DNA from: CBDUBU01 sp965365465
GTDB lineage: Bacteria; Bacteroidota; Rhodothermia; Rhodothermales; DASSAV01
Direction of reading: 5' to 3'
DNA: 19,392 nucleotides
NCBI GenBank assembly: GCA_965365465.1
Contig: CBDUBU010000040.1
Coordinates: 1-19,392 of the forward strand
Shown in pieces: positions 7,591 through 14,367 of the stretch. The notes under the pieces were generated by a model. The model worked only from the letters and a program-made list of their open reading frames with translations. It was not told the DNA's origin and ran no database searches. Position 1 is the stretch's first letter. Each line of letters opens with the position of its first letter. The position numbers were made by a program, and so were the translations under genes.

Positions 7591-8424
7591 ATGCCTGTGC
7601 AGGAGAAAACGATAAGCATTCTCGGCTGCGGTTGGCTCGGTCTGCCTCTGGGGGCCTGCCTGTCGGAAGCAGGTTGCCATGTGAAAGGATCAACCACGAC
7701 GCCTGACAAACTTCAGGAAATCTCGGAGGCTGGCATCGAGCCGTACCTGTTGCGGGTGGGTGCCGAAGTTGACGGGGATCGGGTAGAGGATTTTTTTGCG
7801 TCTGATATCCTGTTTCTGAATATCCCTCCCGGACGGCGACAGCCGGGGGTGCGCGAGCGCTACCCGGAGCAGGTCGAGGCCGTGTGTCGCCGGCTCGTCC
7901 GAAGCGCCGTGTCATGGGTCCTGTTTGCGGGATCTACTTCGGTTTATCCCTCGCTGAATCGCGTGGTCGCCGAAGAGGACGCAGACAGCGCCGCAGGACC
8001 GACGGCTGCTGCCTTGCTCGATGCCGAACGCTTGCTGTTCGGCCTTCCGGATTGTGAAACGACTGTTCTGCGGTTTTCCGGGCTGTACGGCTACACGCGC
8101 CGCCTGGGGCGTTTTCTGAGCGGCAAAAAGGACCTGCGGGATGGCGATGCCCCCGTCAACCTGATACACCGGGATGACTGCATCCGGATCGTCGCTGAAG
8201 TGCTGGCGCGAAACGTGCGCGGCGTCGTGCTGAACGCCTGCTCCGACAGTCATCCCATGCGGCGCGATCTTTACGCGGCAAAAGCCTTGCAGCAGGGACT
8301 GGAACCTCCCGTCTTTGCGGAGAGCAGCGGAGAGGTCAGTTACAAAATAGTCAGTAATCAGCGGCTGAAAGAAACACTGGACTACCGGTTCCTGTATCCC
8401 GATCCCCTGGCAGAGGCGCCATAA
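7591..8424 (+). CDS. NAD(P)-binding atypical SDR / epimerase family protein (YeeZ-like)
   Basis: 277 aa. A Rossmann nucleotide-binding motif GCGWLG lies at residues 12-17, with strand ISILGCG and the following helix. It resembles the YeeZ-like branch of atypical short-chain dehydrogenases: DILFLNIPPGRR (~72-83), WVLFAGSTSVYP (~109-120), TVLRFSGLYG (~158-167) and a Lys-rich loop GRFLSGKKDL. In extended SDRs the catalytic Tyr is followed by Lys at +4. Here Tyr119 has Asn at +4, so the standard catalytic pair is not intact. VNLIHRDDC is the usual epimerase 'IHVDDCA' segment. The substrate is unknown. It is placed between plsC (5 nt before) and pncA (21 nt after), probably in one transcript. Confidence 0.78.
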   Translation: MPVQEKTISILGCGWLGLPLGACLSEAGCHVKGSTTTPDKLQEISEAGIEPYLLRVGAEVDGDRVEDFFASDILFLNIPPGRRQPGVRERYPEQVEAVCRRLVRSAVSWVLFAGSTSVYPSLNRVVAEEDADSAAGPTAAALLDAERLLFGLPDCETTVLRFSGLYGYTRRLGRFLSGKKDLRDGDAPVNLIHRDDCIRIVAEVLARNVRGVVLNACSDSHPMRRDLYAAKALQQGLEPPVFAESSGEVSYKIVSNQRLKETLDYRFLYPDPLAEAP

Positions 8425-8445
8425 CGCAGAGGCAGACACGAAGAG

Positions 8446-9075
8446 ATGGACGCATTACTGGTCATAGACGTGCAACATGACTTCTGCCCCGGCGGCGCCC
8501 TGGCAGTCCCCGGCGGCGACGAGGTGGTCCCGGTGATTAACGACCTGGCCCGGCAATTCGATCACGTCCTGTTGACGCAGGACTGGCACCCGCGTGGGCA
8601 CCTGTCGTTCGCCTCTTCGCATAGAGGCAAACGGCCTTACGAAACCATCCGGACGGAATACGGCGAGCAGGTTCTGTGGCCGGATCATTGCCTCCAGGGA
8701 ACGCACGGCGCTGCGTTGCATTCCGCCCTGTCGGTGGCGCACGCTGAACTGATCCTGCGTAAGGGTTTTCGCAAAGCCATCGATTCCTACTCGGCTTTTT
8801 TCGAAAACGACCGCAGAACCCCCACCGGGCTCGCCGGTTATCTGCGAGAACGCAGCATTGACACCCTGTATCTTGCCGGGTTGGCGCTCGACTTCTGCGT
8901 CGGCTGGTCGGCTGTGGACGGGCGGCGTCTCGGGTTTGAGGTATACGTGGTCGAGGAGGCTGCGCGGGCCATCGATACTGGCGGATCGCTCGAAAGGGCG
9001 CGCCGGGAAATGCAGGCGGCGGGGGTAGAACTGATCTCAAGCTGGAATGCTGCCAGGTCAGGCCGGACAGAATAA
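8446..9075 (+). CDS. pncA: Nicotinamidase (nicotinamide deamidase)
   Basis: 209 aa, the usual family length. It hydrolyses nicotinamide to nicotinate for NAD+ salvage in the cytoplasm. The catalytic triad of the family is visible: Asp8 (VIDVQHDF), Lys106 (LRKGF) and Cys151 (ALDFCVGWSA). The metal site is Asp46, His48 and His52 (QDWHPRGHLSF), with WPDHC (~78-82) also conserved. The DSYSAFFEN segment (~113-121) is typical of bacterial PncA. The start ATG 8446 follows an AAGAG stretch that could act as a weak ribosome site. It is the third gene of the plsC-SDR-pncA run. Confidence 0.95.
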   Translation: MDALLVIDVQHDFCPGGALAVPGGDEVVPVINDLARQFDHVLLTQDWHPRGHLSFASSHRGKRPYETIRTEYGEQVLWPDHCLQGTHGAALHSALSVAHAELILRKGFRKAIDSYSAFFENDRRTPTGLAGYLRERSIDTLYLAGLALDFCVGWSAVDGRRLGFEVYVVEEAARAIDTGGSLERARREMQAAGVELISSWNAARSGRTE

Positions 9076-9158
9076 AACCGTTTCGCGCCGCACGTAAGGC
9101 CAATCGCCAGGAACAACAGGATAATTGCCTTTAGCAACCATTCGGATATATGCGCTAC

Positions 9159-10421
9159 ATGAAAAAAATTCTTATCGTATTTGGAGTTTTCGTTTCCACA
9201 CTTCTGACAGGATGCGAGCCTTCTCCTGAGTCGGCAGAAACTGCGATGGCGCAGTCTGCCTCTGAACAGACTCTTTCGCAGCCTGACGACTGTGCTCCCC
9301 TGGATACGCGCCCACGCGAAGCGCCAGATTACCAACCGGCGTTCCAGGGACAGACGCGTACGTGTGGGGTTCAGTCGAACGTTCCCTTCGAAGTCGTCGT
9401 CCTGACGACCGAACTGGAGAGCCCGTGGGCGGTTGAGCAGCTTCCCGGCGGCGCGCTGTTAGTCACGGAGAAGCCCGGCAGGATGCGTCTGGTATCTGCT
9501 GCCGGCGAGGTTGGTCCGTCGATCACCGGTGTTCCACGGGTAGACGATGGTCGCCAGGGGGGGCTGCTCGATGTCGCGTTAAGCCCCGACTTTGAGGCCG
9601 ACCGGACAATCTTCTGGAGCTTTACGGAGCCGCGCAGGGGTGGGAACGGAACCAGTGTCGCCCGCGGCGTGCTCTCGGAGGATGGAACGCGCCTCGACGA
9701 CGTTCAGGTGATTCTGCGGACGCAGCCTACCTACGACAACAATCTGCACTTCGGCTCGCGGCTCGCCTTTGGGCCGGATGGAATGCTCTATGTCACCATG
9801 GGCGAGCGCTCGGATCGCTCCATGCGAGCACAGGCGCAGCAGCTCGACAGTCACCTCGGCAAGACGCTGCGGATTCAGCCCGACGGTTCGCCTGCGCCGG
9901 GCAATCCCTTTGCAGGTAGGGCAGGTGCGCTGCCGGAGATCTGGTCGATCGGGCACCGGAACATCCAGTCGGCTGCCTTCGACGCGCAAAACAGGTTATG
10001 GACTGTAGAGCACGGTCCACGAGGCGGGGACGAGGTGCATCTGGTAGAGAAGGGCAAGAACTACGGCTGGCCTCTGATCACGTACGGCATCGAGTATTCA
10101 GGATCTGAGATCGATGGTGCAGAGAGGCAGCAAGAGGGCCTCGAGCAGCCGGTCTATTACTGGGATCCGGTGATCGCGCCATCAGGAGCGCAGTTCTATA
10201 GCGGTGATGCATTCCCGGCGTGGCGTGGAAGCCTGTTCATTGGGGCTTTGCGAGAGATGCGGCTCGTGCGGCTGGTTATCGACGGCAACCGTGTGGTCGG
10301 CGAAGAGCACCTGCTCGCCGACAGAAGCAAGCGCATCCGCGACGTGCGCCAGGGCTTCGACGGCTTGCTTTACATCGTCACGGACAATGGGGAGTTGTGG
10401 AAGATTGCGCCTCAAGGGTAA
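9159..10421 (+). CDS. PQQ-dependent sugar dehydrogenase family lipoprotein (soluble aldose/sorbosone dehydrogenase)
   Basis: 420 aa from ATG 9159; an ATG at 9150 would add three residues. The N-terminus MKKILIVFGVFVSTLLTGC is a textbook lipoprotein signal with Cys19. A ~55-residue Ser/Glu-rich tether follows. The GSDH beta-propeller domain starts near FEVVVLTTELESPWAVEQLP. Conserved segments are LPGGALLVTEKPGRMRLV, GGLLDVALSPDF, NNLHFGSRLAFGPDGMLYV (the catalytic-type His), SIGHRNIQSAAFD, and EHGPRGGDEVHLV followed by KNYGWPLITYG, plus a final LYIVTDNGELWKI blade. The family oxidises aldose sugars with PQQ and calcium in the periplasm or on the outer membrane. Many homologues have unknown substrates. 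No pqq biosynthesis gene is in the window, so cofactor supply is unresolved. It converges on galT with 24 nt between stops. Confidence 0.85.
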   Translation: MKKILIVFGVFVSTLLTGCEPSPESAETAMAQSASEQTLSQPDDCAPLDTRPREAPDYQPAFQGQTRTCGVQSNVPFEVVVLTTELESPWAVEQLPGGALLVTEKPGRMRLVSAAGEVGPSITGVPRVDDGRQGGLLDVALSPDFEADRTIFWSFTEPRRGGNGTSVARGVLSEDGTRLDDVQVILRTQPTYDNNLHFGSRLAFGPDGMLYVTMGERSDRSMRAQAQQLDSHLGKTLRIQPDGSPAPGNPFAGRAGALPEIWSIGHRNIQSAAFDAQNRLWTVEHGPRGGDEVHLVEKGKNYGWPLITYGIEYSGSEIDGAERQQEGLEQPVYYWDPVIAPSGAQFYSGDAFPAWRGSLFIGALREMRLVRLVIDGNRVVGEEHLLADRSKRIRDVRQGFDGLLYIVTDNGELWKIAPQG

Positions 10422-10445
10422 CGATCGGGGTGTGCAGCGCCCGGC

Positions 10446-11450
10446 TCAGGCTTCAGCGCCACGCAGGATTTCCGCGTTGGCTTCCGGCATGGAAGGGCAG
10501 ATGCGCACGCCCGCTCCCACCTCTAGTCCCGGCTGGTTGGCGAAGCGAGGGATGATTCGGAAATACCAGTGCAGGTGCGGCAAGACCTGCCGGTAACGGG
10601 AAGGGGGAAGGATGAGATAATTGTAGCTCGGATCGTTGAGCGCCTGCCGGATTTTCCCGAGAGCGGCGCGAAGCATAGTGGACAGATCCGTCAGTTCTGC
10701 GGGATCCAGGTCGCCAAAGTCGGAGCGGTGCCGCCGGGGCAGCAGCCATAACTCGTACGGAAACTCGGGCGCAAAGGGGACAAAGCCCAGGAAAGAATCG
10801 TTTTCCAGCACCACACGGTGTCGTTCTTTGTCCTCGAATTGCAACATGTCGCAGTACGGGCAGCTTCCATGCTGCTCGAAGTATGCCTCTGCCCCCTGCT
10901 CGCGTCGTTCTACTTGCGCCGGTGTGGTTGGCGTGGCAATGATCTGGGAATGCGGGTGCCGTATCGAGGCGCCGCCCGTTGGCCCGTAGTTGCGAACGAT
11001 GACGGGCGTTAGCCCCGGATACGTCCGGCGCAGGTCATGGTAGCGCAGGAGATACGTTTCCAGCACAGCCTGCACCTCAACAGTTGTCATGGATGAAATA
11101 TCCCTGTCATGGTACGGCGTGTCGATGATTACTTCGTGCCGCCCGAAGCCGGGTAGGATCTGGTATATTCCGTGGCGGCGCGGCGATCCTTTCAAATCCG
11201 GCGCTAGCGCCGGATAGCTGTTCTCAAAGGTGCGGGTGCTCCAGGCATGGCCGTTCCGGGTTGAGGTCTCCAGAAAAATGGGGGTAATCCGGTCTTCGTT
11301 TCCGGGGCAGAAAGGACAGCTTTCCTCCCAGGCCTTTGCTGCGCCGGTTTCTGCATGGGAAGTGCGCATCTCATTGGGGCGCTCGCTTCGGAGCGGTGCG
11401 TAAACCGTCCACTCTCCGGTAATGAGGTCTTGCCTGAGTTCTTTAGCCAT
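10446..11450 (-). CDS. galT: Galactose-1-phosphate uridylyltransferase
   Basis: 334 aa from ATG 11450, chosen because MAKELRQDLITGEWTVYAP is the usual GalT N-terminus (upstream in-frame residues are unrelated). GalT exchanges UMP between UDP-glucose and galactose-1-phosphate (Leloir pathway). The first half has CPFCPGNE (Cys45, Cys48) and GRHEVII (His105), matching zinc ligands. GASIRHPHSQ holds zinc-type His165 and the catalytic nucleophile His167. A second CPYC pair (~197-200), seen in the thermophile/ApfA-like branch, is also present. The C-terminal HIT-like half includes PFAPEFPYELWLLP and HLHWYFRIIPR. It sits 28 nt downstream of the DUF4105 gene on the same strand. No galK, galE or galM is near. 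A 20-bp perfect palindrome lies inside the gene at 11196-11215. Confidence 0.92.
   Translation of the reverse strand: MAKELRQDLITGEWTVYAPLRSERPNEMRTSHAETGAAKAWEESCPFCPGNEDRITPIFLETSTRNGHAWSTRTFENSYPALAPDLKGSPRRHGIYQILPGFGRHEVIIDTPYHDRDISSMTTVEVQAVLETYLLRYHDLRRTYPGLTPVIVRNYGPTGGASIRHPHSQIIATPTTPAQVERREQGAEAYFEQHGSCPYCDMLQFEDKERHRVVLENDSFLGFVPFAPEFPYELWLLPRRHRSDFGDLDPAELTDLSTMLRAALGKIRQALNDPSYNYLILPPSRYRQVLPHLHWYFRIIPRFANQPGLEVGAGVRICPSMPEANAEILRGAEA
11196..11215. repeat. Perfect 20-bp palindrome with core GCGCTAGCGC inside galT
   Basis: ATCCG-GCGCTAGCGC-CGGAT reads identically on both strands. It lies within the coding sequence of galT, where it spells Pro-Ala-Leu-Ala-Pro-Asp on the minus strand. 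The same 10-bp core recurs in a second perfect 20-bp palindrome at 15956-15975. It may be a protein-binding site or simply codon coincidence. Confidence 0.6.
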
Positions 11451-11478
11451 AAATGAAGATGGATGACGTGTTGAACAG

Positions 11479-12696
11479 TTACGCAGCAGCCCTTCTGCGC
11501 AGTGCGTAGGCCCACCATGCACCCCTCAACGCAAGCAGAAGCGCAAGCGGGAGCGCGGCGGGGTGGAGGCCCTGGGGCCAGAAGAACCATCCAAAGCAAA
11601 AAACCAGCGTAACGAAGGCGATCGCCATCATATAGGCTCGCAACCAGCCAGGGCGGTTGCGCCGCGCCAGCGCGATCGCTGCGACGGTATGGGTAGGCCA
11701 CATCCAGAACAGGTTCCAGTTGTTTTGCGGCACGGTATGCTCGGTTGCAAACCACATAACCACCAGCAGAAGTCCACCCAGTCCGGCGGCTCCGAAAAGA
11801 ACGACATCCGGCCACCGGCGGTCGAGGTCGTCCTTTCGATAAGCGCGTAAGGTCAGGAAAGTGGCAAGCGCAAAAGTCAGCCAGAACAGAAAGGCGGGCC
11901 AGGGAGGAGGCGCTTCCTCACGTTTGTAGCCGTCGATCCAGAATACGGTATCGGTCGAAGCAACCAGCGGCTCGAATGATTCTTCCGTCTCAACGGAAGC
12001 ATGGGCCAGCGCCTCCATGAGAAAGTCGGGAAGAAACATCGTCTGGTATGGGGCGGCGGTGCGGTCGGTAGGCGTCCCGAGCAGCAGATTCATTCCCAGG
12101 TCCAGAAACGGCTTCTGCCGGCCGTAGAGGTTGATAAGTTGACGAAAGCTCAGGCCGGGATCAGGCTCGGAAGCGAACCGGATGCGAGCGCCGAGTGCTG
12201 CCTCCAGAACGTCCCGAATGCGGGTGGAGCAGTTGTCGTACAGAAAATCGTACCGGTACGTGCGGTTCTCAGGGAGCGCATTGGTCTGGAGAAAGCGAAA
12301 GAGCGCCGTGCGCTGCTCTCTGTCCAGCCGCAATACCTGTTCGATGATCGGGCGTTTCAGATAGTCGCGGTAAACCAGCACGGTGCGCGGAAACGGCTCA
12401 ACCGAAAGCATATAGTCCATGCGGCCGTAGGCAAAGCGAGCCGTAAACACCACCACATTGCTGAAATCGAACGTGCCGTAGTTGTAGGTGAGATCGATGC
12501 CCTGGTCAGGGTCAAACACTCGGAATGCGCTATGGCCCCATAGAGAATAAATCTCGTCGCCGGGCAATATCGTCAGGACCGAAATCTGCGACTGCTCGGA
12601 CAGTTCGGGAGGCTCCGGCTGCGCCTGCGCAGGCAGCGCAAGACTGCTGAACAACACGAGGACTGGCAGGAAATAAAGGGACCTTGTCAGGTGCAT
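11479..12696 (-). CDS. DUF4105 (Lnb N-terminal-like) periplasmic domain protein with C-terminal membrane helices
   Basis: 405 aa from ATG 12696, chosen because it gives a clean signal peptide (helix ~6-18, cleavage near AQAQP at 22-26). The frame is open to an ATG at 12795. Residues ~38-230 are the DUF4105 domain: VLTILPGDEIYSLWGHSAFR with Gly-His54-Ser, YNYGTFDFSN (~71-80), and YRYDFLYDNCSTRIRD (~147-162) with the striking Asn-Cys156. About five membrane helices follow from ~265 to 400, including the QNNWNLFWMWPTHTVAA segment typical of Bacteroidota members. DUF4105 is the N-terminal domain of Lnb, a lipoprotein N-acyltransferase known from low-GC Gram-positives. By that homology this protein could acylate or handle envelope lipoproteins with Cys156/His54 as candidate catalytic residues; this role is inferred. 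The upstream neighbour is a small membrane protein and the downstream neighbour is galT. Confidence 0.82.
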   Translation of the reverse strand: MHLTRSLYFLPVLVLFSSLALPAQAQPEPPELSEQSQISVLTILPGDEIYSLWGHSAFRVFDPDQGIDLTYNYGTFDFSNVVVFTARFAYGRMDYMLSVEPFPRTVLVYRDYLKRPIIEQVLRLDREQRTALFRFLQTNALPENRTYRYDFLYDNCSTRIRDVLEAALGARIRFASEPDPGLSFRQLINLYGRQKPFLDLGMNLLLGTPTDRTAAPYQTMFLPDFLMEALAHASVETEESFEPLVASTDTVFWIDGYKREEAPPPWPAFLFWLTFALATFLTLRAYRKDDLDRRWPDVVLFGAAGLGGLLLVVMWFATEHTVPQNNWNLFWMWPTHTVAAIALARRNRPGWLRAYMMAIAFVTLVFCFGWFFWPQGLHPAALPLALLLALRGAWWAYALRRRAAA

Positions 12697-12729
12697 GGAA
12701 AAAAGGCACAGGCGATGCCGCTGCGGGGA

Positions 12730-12771
12730 TCGAAATGCATTCTTAAAAAATCGAAATGCATTCTTAAAAAA
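12730..12771. repeat. Perfect 21-bp tandem duplication upstream of the DUF4105 gene
   Basis: Positions 12730-12750 and 12751-12771 are identical 21-bp units in direct tandem. Each holds GAAATGCATTC, centred on an ATGCAT palindrome, and ends in an A-tract of six. They lie 34-75 nt upstream of the chosen start of the DUF4105 gene. Two helical turns per unit would place bound proteins on the same DNA face. The 21-nt period is also a multiple of three, and if translation began at 12795 the repeat would encode FFKNAFR twice. Confidence 0.8.
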
Positions 12772-12807
12772 AGGCCGTTCGATCCAACGATACATCCGGC
12801 TTTCAGT

Positions 12808-13215
12808 TCACAGCCGCAGATGCCCGGCGAGAAGTCCGGCTACCGTAGAGAGAATGGCAGCGGCGCAGGCTTCCACAACGAACCATTCGAGGGTAGGCGA
12901 AAGGCCTGCATTGGTCAGGAGCAGCACGAGGGCATGGCACACGGCCAGCAGGCTTCCGGTCGCGAGCGCGTGAAAAGCCGGAGGCGCAATGGGGTGCCGG
13001 GAGGGATCCATCATATTGGCGCGGCGCACCCACCCTCCGGTTATTACCCCCGCCGGCGCGTAAATCACCAGCGCTTTCAACAGAACAGGCAGGGCGCCGT
13101 CCGGATATGGCCCGGCAACCAGGTCAAAGAGGACTACGAAGAGAACCAGAACCAATCCAGCCAGCAGCCCCGCAACGATAGCCGGAGCGTGCAGATGAGC
13201 GCTGAGCGTTTGCAT
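12808..13215 (-). CDS. Small four-helix membrane protein, unknown function
   Basis: 135 aa from ATG 13215 (a TTG one codon before is less likely). I do not recognise the family. Four hydrophobic segments are visible at ~11-35, ~42-63, ~81-102 and ~109-133, with short loops (GPYPDG; RRANMMDPSRHPIAPP, basic and probably cytoplasmic). It fills its length with helices, so it is an integral inner-membrane protein without a soluble domain. It lies directly upstream of the DUF4105 gene on the same strand and may share its transcript. A 180-bp gap separates it from the divergent nth gene. Its helix pattern and lack of a competing frame make it likely real. Confidence 0.6.
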   Translation of the reverse strand: MQTLSAHLHAPAIVAGLLAGLVLVLFVVLFDLVAGPYPDGALPVLLKALVIYAPAGVITGGWVRRANMMDPSRHPIAPPAFHALATGSLLAVCHALVLLLTNAGLSPTLEWFVVEACAAAILSTVAGLLAGHLRL

Positions 13216-13284
13216 CAAGCTTGACCGGCTGAAGGTGACGAGAGGTGTTTTGCTCTCAGTAATAGCAAGCGCGGGAGAAGGTTT

Positions 13285-13317
13285 CCTGCCGAATGAGTAA
13301 CTTGTTCATCTGGCAGG
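13285..13317. promoter_or_regulatory. Imperfect hairpin in the nth / membrane-protein divergent region
   Basis: CCTGCC (13285-13290) pairs with GGCAGG (13312-13317). The inner ATGA (13293-13296) pairs with TCAT (13306-13309). One G-U pair and one mismatch lie between, with a 9-nt loop. It lies about 80 nt before the nth start and 70 nt from the divergent ATG. It could be an operator or a leader hairpin. No promoter elements could be matched around it. Confidence 0.35.
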
Positions 13318-13395
13318 AGGCATCGCGCAGCTATTGCTGGTCAGGAGTCTCTCTGTCAGGATTCGTTTTTATGCATAAATCCATCCCCTTTCTAC

Positions 13396-14238
13396 GTGAA
13401 CCGAAAACAGCGAGCCGACCACACGCTTGCAGCGCTGCGCGCGACGATTCCTGAACCCGCAACCGAGTTGCAGTATGCGGACGCTTACCAGCTCATCGTC
13501 GCCGTCATCCTGTCGGCGCAATGCACCGATGCGCGGGTAAACAAGGTGACGCCGTCGCTTTTCGAGGCTTTTCCCACGTTGCAGCGTATGGCTGGGGCGA
13601 CCCCGGAGGAAATCTATCCGTTCATCAGGTCGGTTTCCTATCCGAACAACAAGGCCCGGCATCTGGCAGGCATGGCCGAACAGGTTGTGCGCGACTTCGG
13701 AGGAGAAATCCCGAAATCGGTTGCAGAGCTTATGAAACTTCCCGGCGTGGGACGCAAGACGGCGCAGGTCGTCGCTTCGGTGGCTTTTGATGTCGATGCA
13801 CTTCCGGTGGATACGCACGTTTTCCGGGTAGCCAACCGGATAGGGCTTGTGAAAAACGCTAAAACGCCCTACCACGTTGAACAGCAACTCAAGCGCGTGA
13901 TCGACCGGGAAGCATGGAGCGAGGGACACCACCTGCTGATTCTCCACGGGCGGTATACCTGTACGGCCCGCAGCCCTAAATGCGATGCCTGCCCGGTTCC
14001 TCCGGCCTGTCTCTACTACGAGCGCCTGCAAAAACTGCCTGTGCCGGAAACCGGCCTCGATGCCCGGCGCGGCCGGTACTTCTGCAAGACGGGGAGGCAT
14101 TACTTCGATGAGCCTTCTTTCCGGACAGATCGTTACGCTATGGAACAGCTATCATGCCCCGTCTGCAAGTCGATGAATGTTTTTGAAACGAAAAGCGGGA
14201 ACGCGACGCGGCGCGTACCGGATTTCCGCGTCGGATAA
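13396..14238 (+). CDS. nth: Endonuclease III (DNA glycosylase/AP lyase) with C-terminal Cys/His extension
   Basis: 280 aa from a GTG at 13396 (no in-frame ATG nearby upstream). It removes oxidised pyrimidines and nicks AP sites in base excision repair. The core is canonical: ILSAQCTDARVN (~38-49), helix-hairpin-helix LPGVGRKTAQVV (115-126) with catalytic Lys121, PVDTHVFRV with catalytic Asp139, and the 4Fe-4S motif C-x6-C-x2-C-x5-C at Cys189, 196, 199 and 205. Most Nth proteins end soon after the cluster at about 210-220 aa. This one continues ~60 residues with FCKTGRH (Cys230, His235) and SCPVCK (Cys254, Cys257), a possible zinc-binding tail, then a basic end. The extension is in the same frame with no sign of frameshift. 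The core call is certain; the role of the tail is unknown. Confidence 0.94.
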   Translation: MNRKQRADHTLAALRATIPEPATELQYADAYQLIVAVILSAQCTDARVNKVTPSLFEAFPTLQRMAGATPEEIYPFIRSVSYPNNKARHLAGMAEQVVRDFGGEIPKSVAELMKLPGVGRKTAQVVASVAFDVDALPVDTHVFRVANRIGLVKNAKTPYHVEQQLKRVIDREAWSEGHHLLILHGRYTCTARSPKCDACPVPPACLYYERLQKLPVPETGLDARRGRYFCKTGRHYFDEPSFRTDRYAMEQLSCPVCKSMNVFETKSGNATRRVPDFRVG

Positions 14239-14367
14239 GAGTGCGGGAATGCGTGAAAAGGATTATTCATTCAGAATTACCGTTCTCGCCTCGCCTGTTT
14301 GGGCAGGACGTGCGTACCATGCCGCAGTCTAACCTGGATCTGTCAACACCTGACTTGAATTGCACCA

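Noticed and set aside
9096..9131. Possible hairpin between pncA and the sugar dehydrogenase gene (AAGGC-CAAT / ATTGCCTT)
   Set aside because: The stem is 8 bp with a bulge and a 19-nt loop, and is not followed by a T-run; it is likely chance.
11617..11679. Two GCGATCGC palindromes within 63 bp (11618-11625 and 11672-11679), like the cyanobacterial HIP1 element
   Set aside because: Both are in coding sequence of a GC-rich gene. Nothing else suggests a cyanobacterium, and two copies do not show iteration.
12001..12543. 180-codon plus-strand frame opposite the DUF4105 gene
   Set aside because: It is a shadow of a well-supported protein on the other strand and has no signal, helix or motif pattern.
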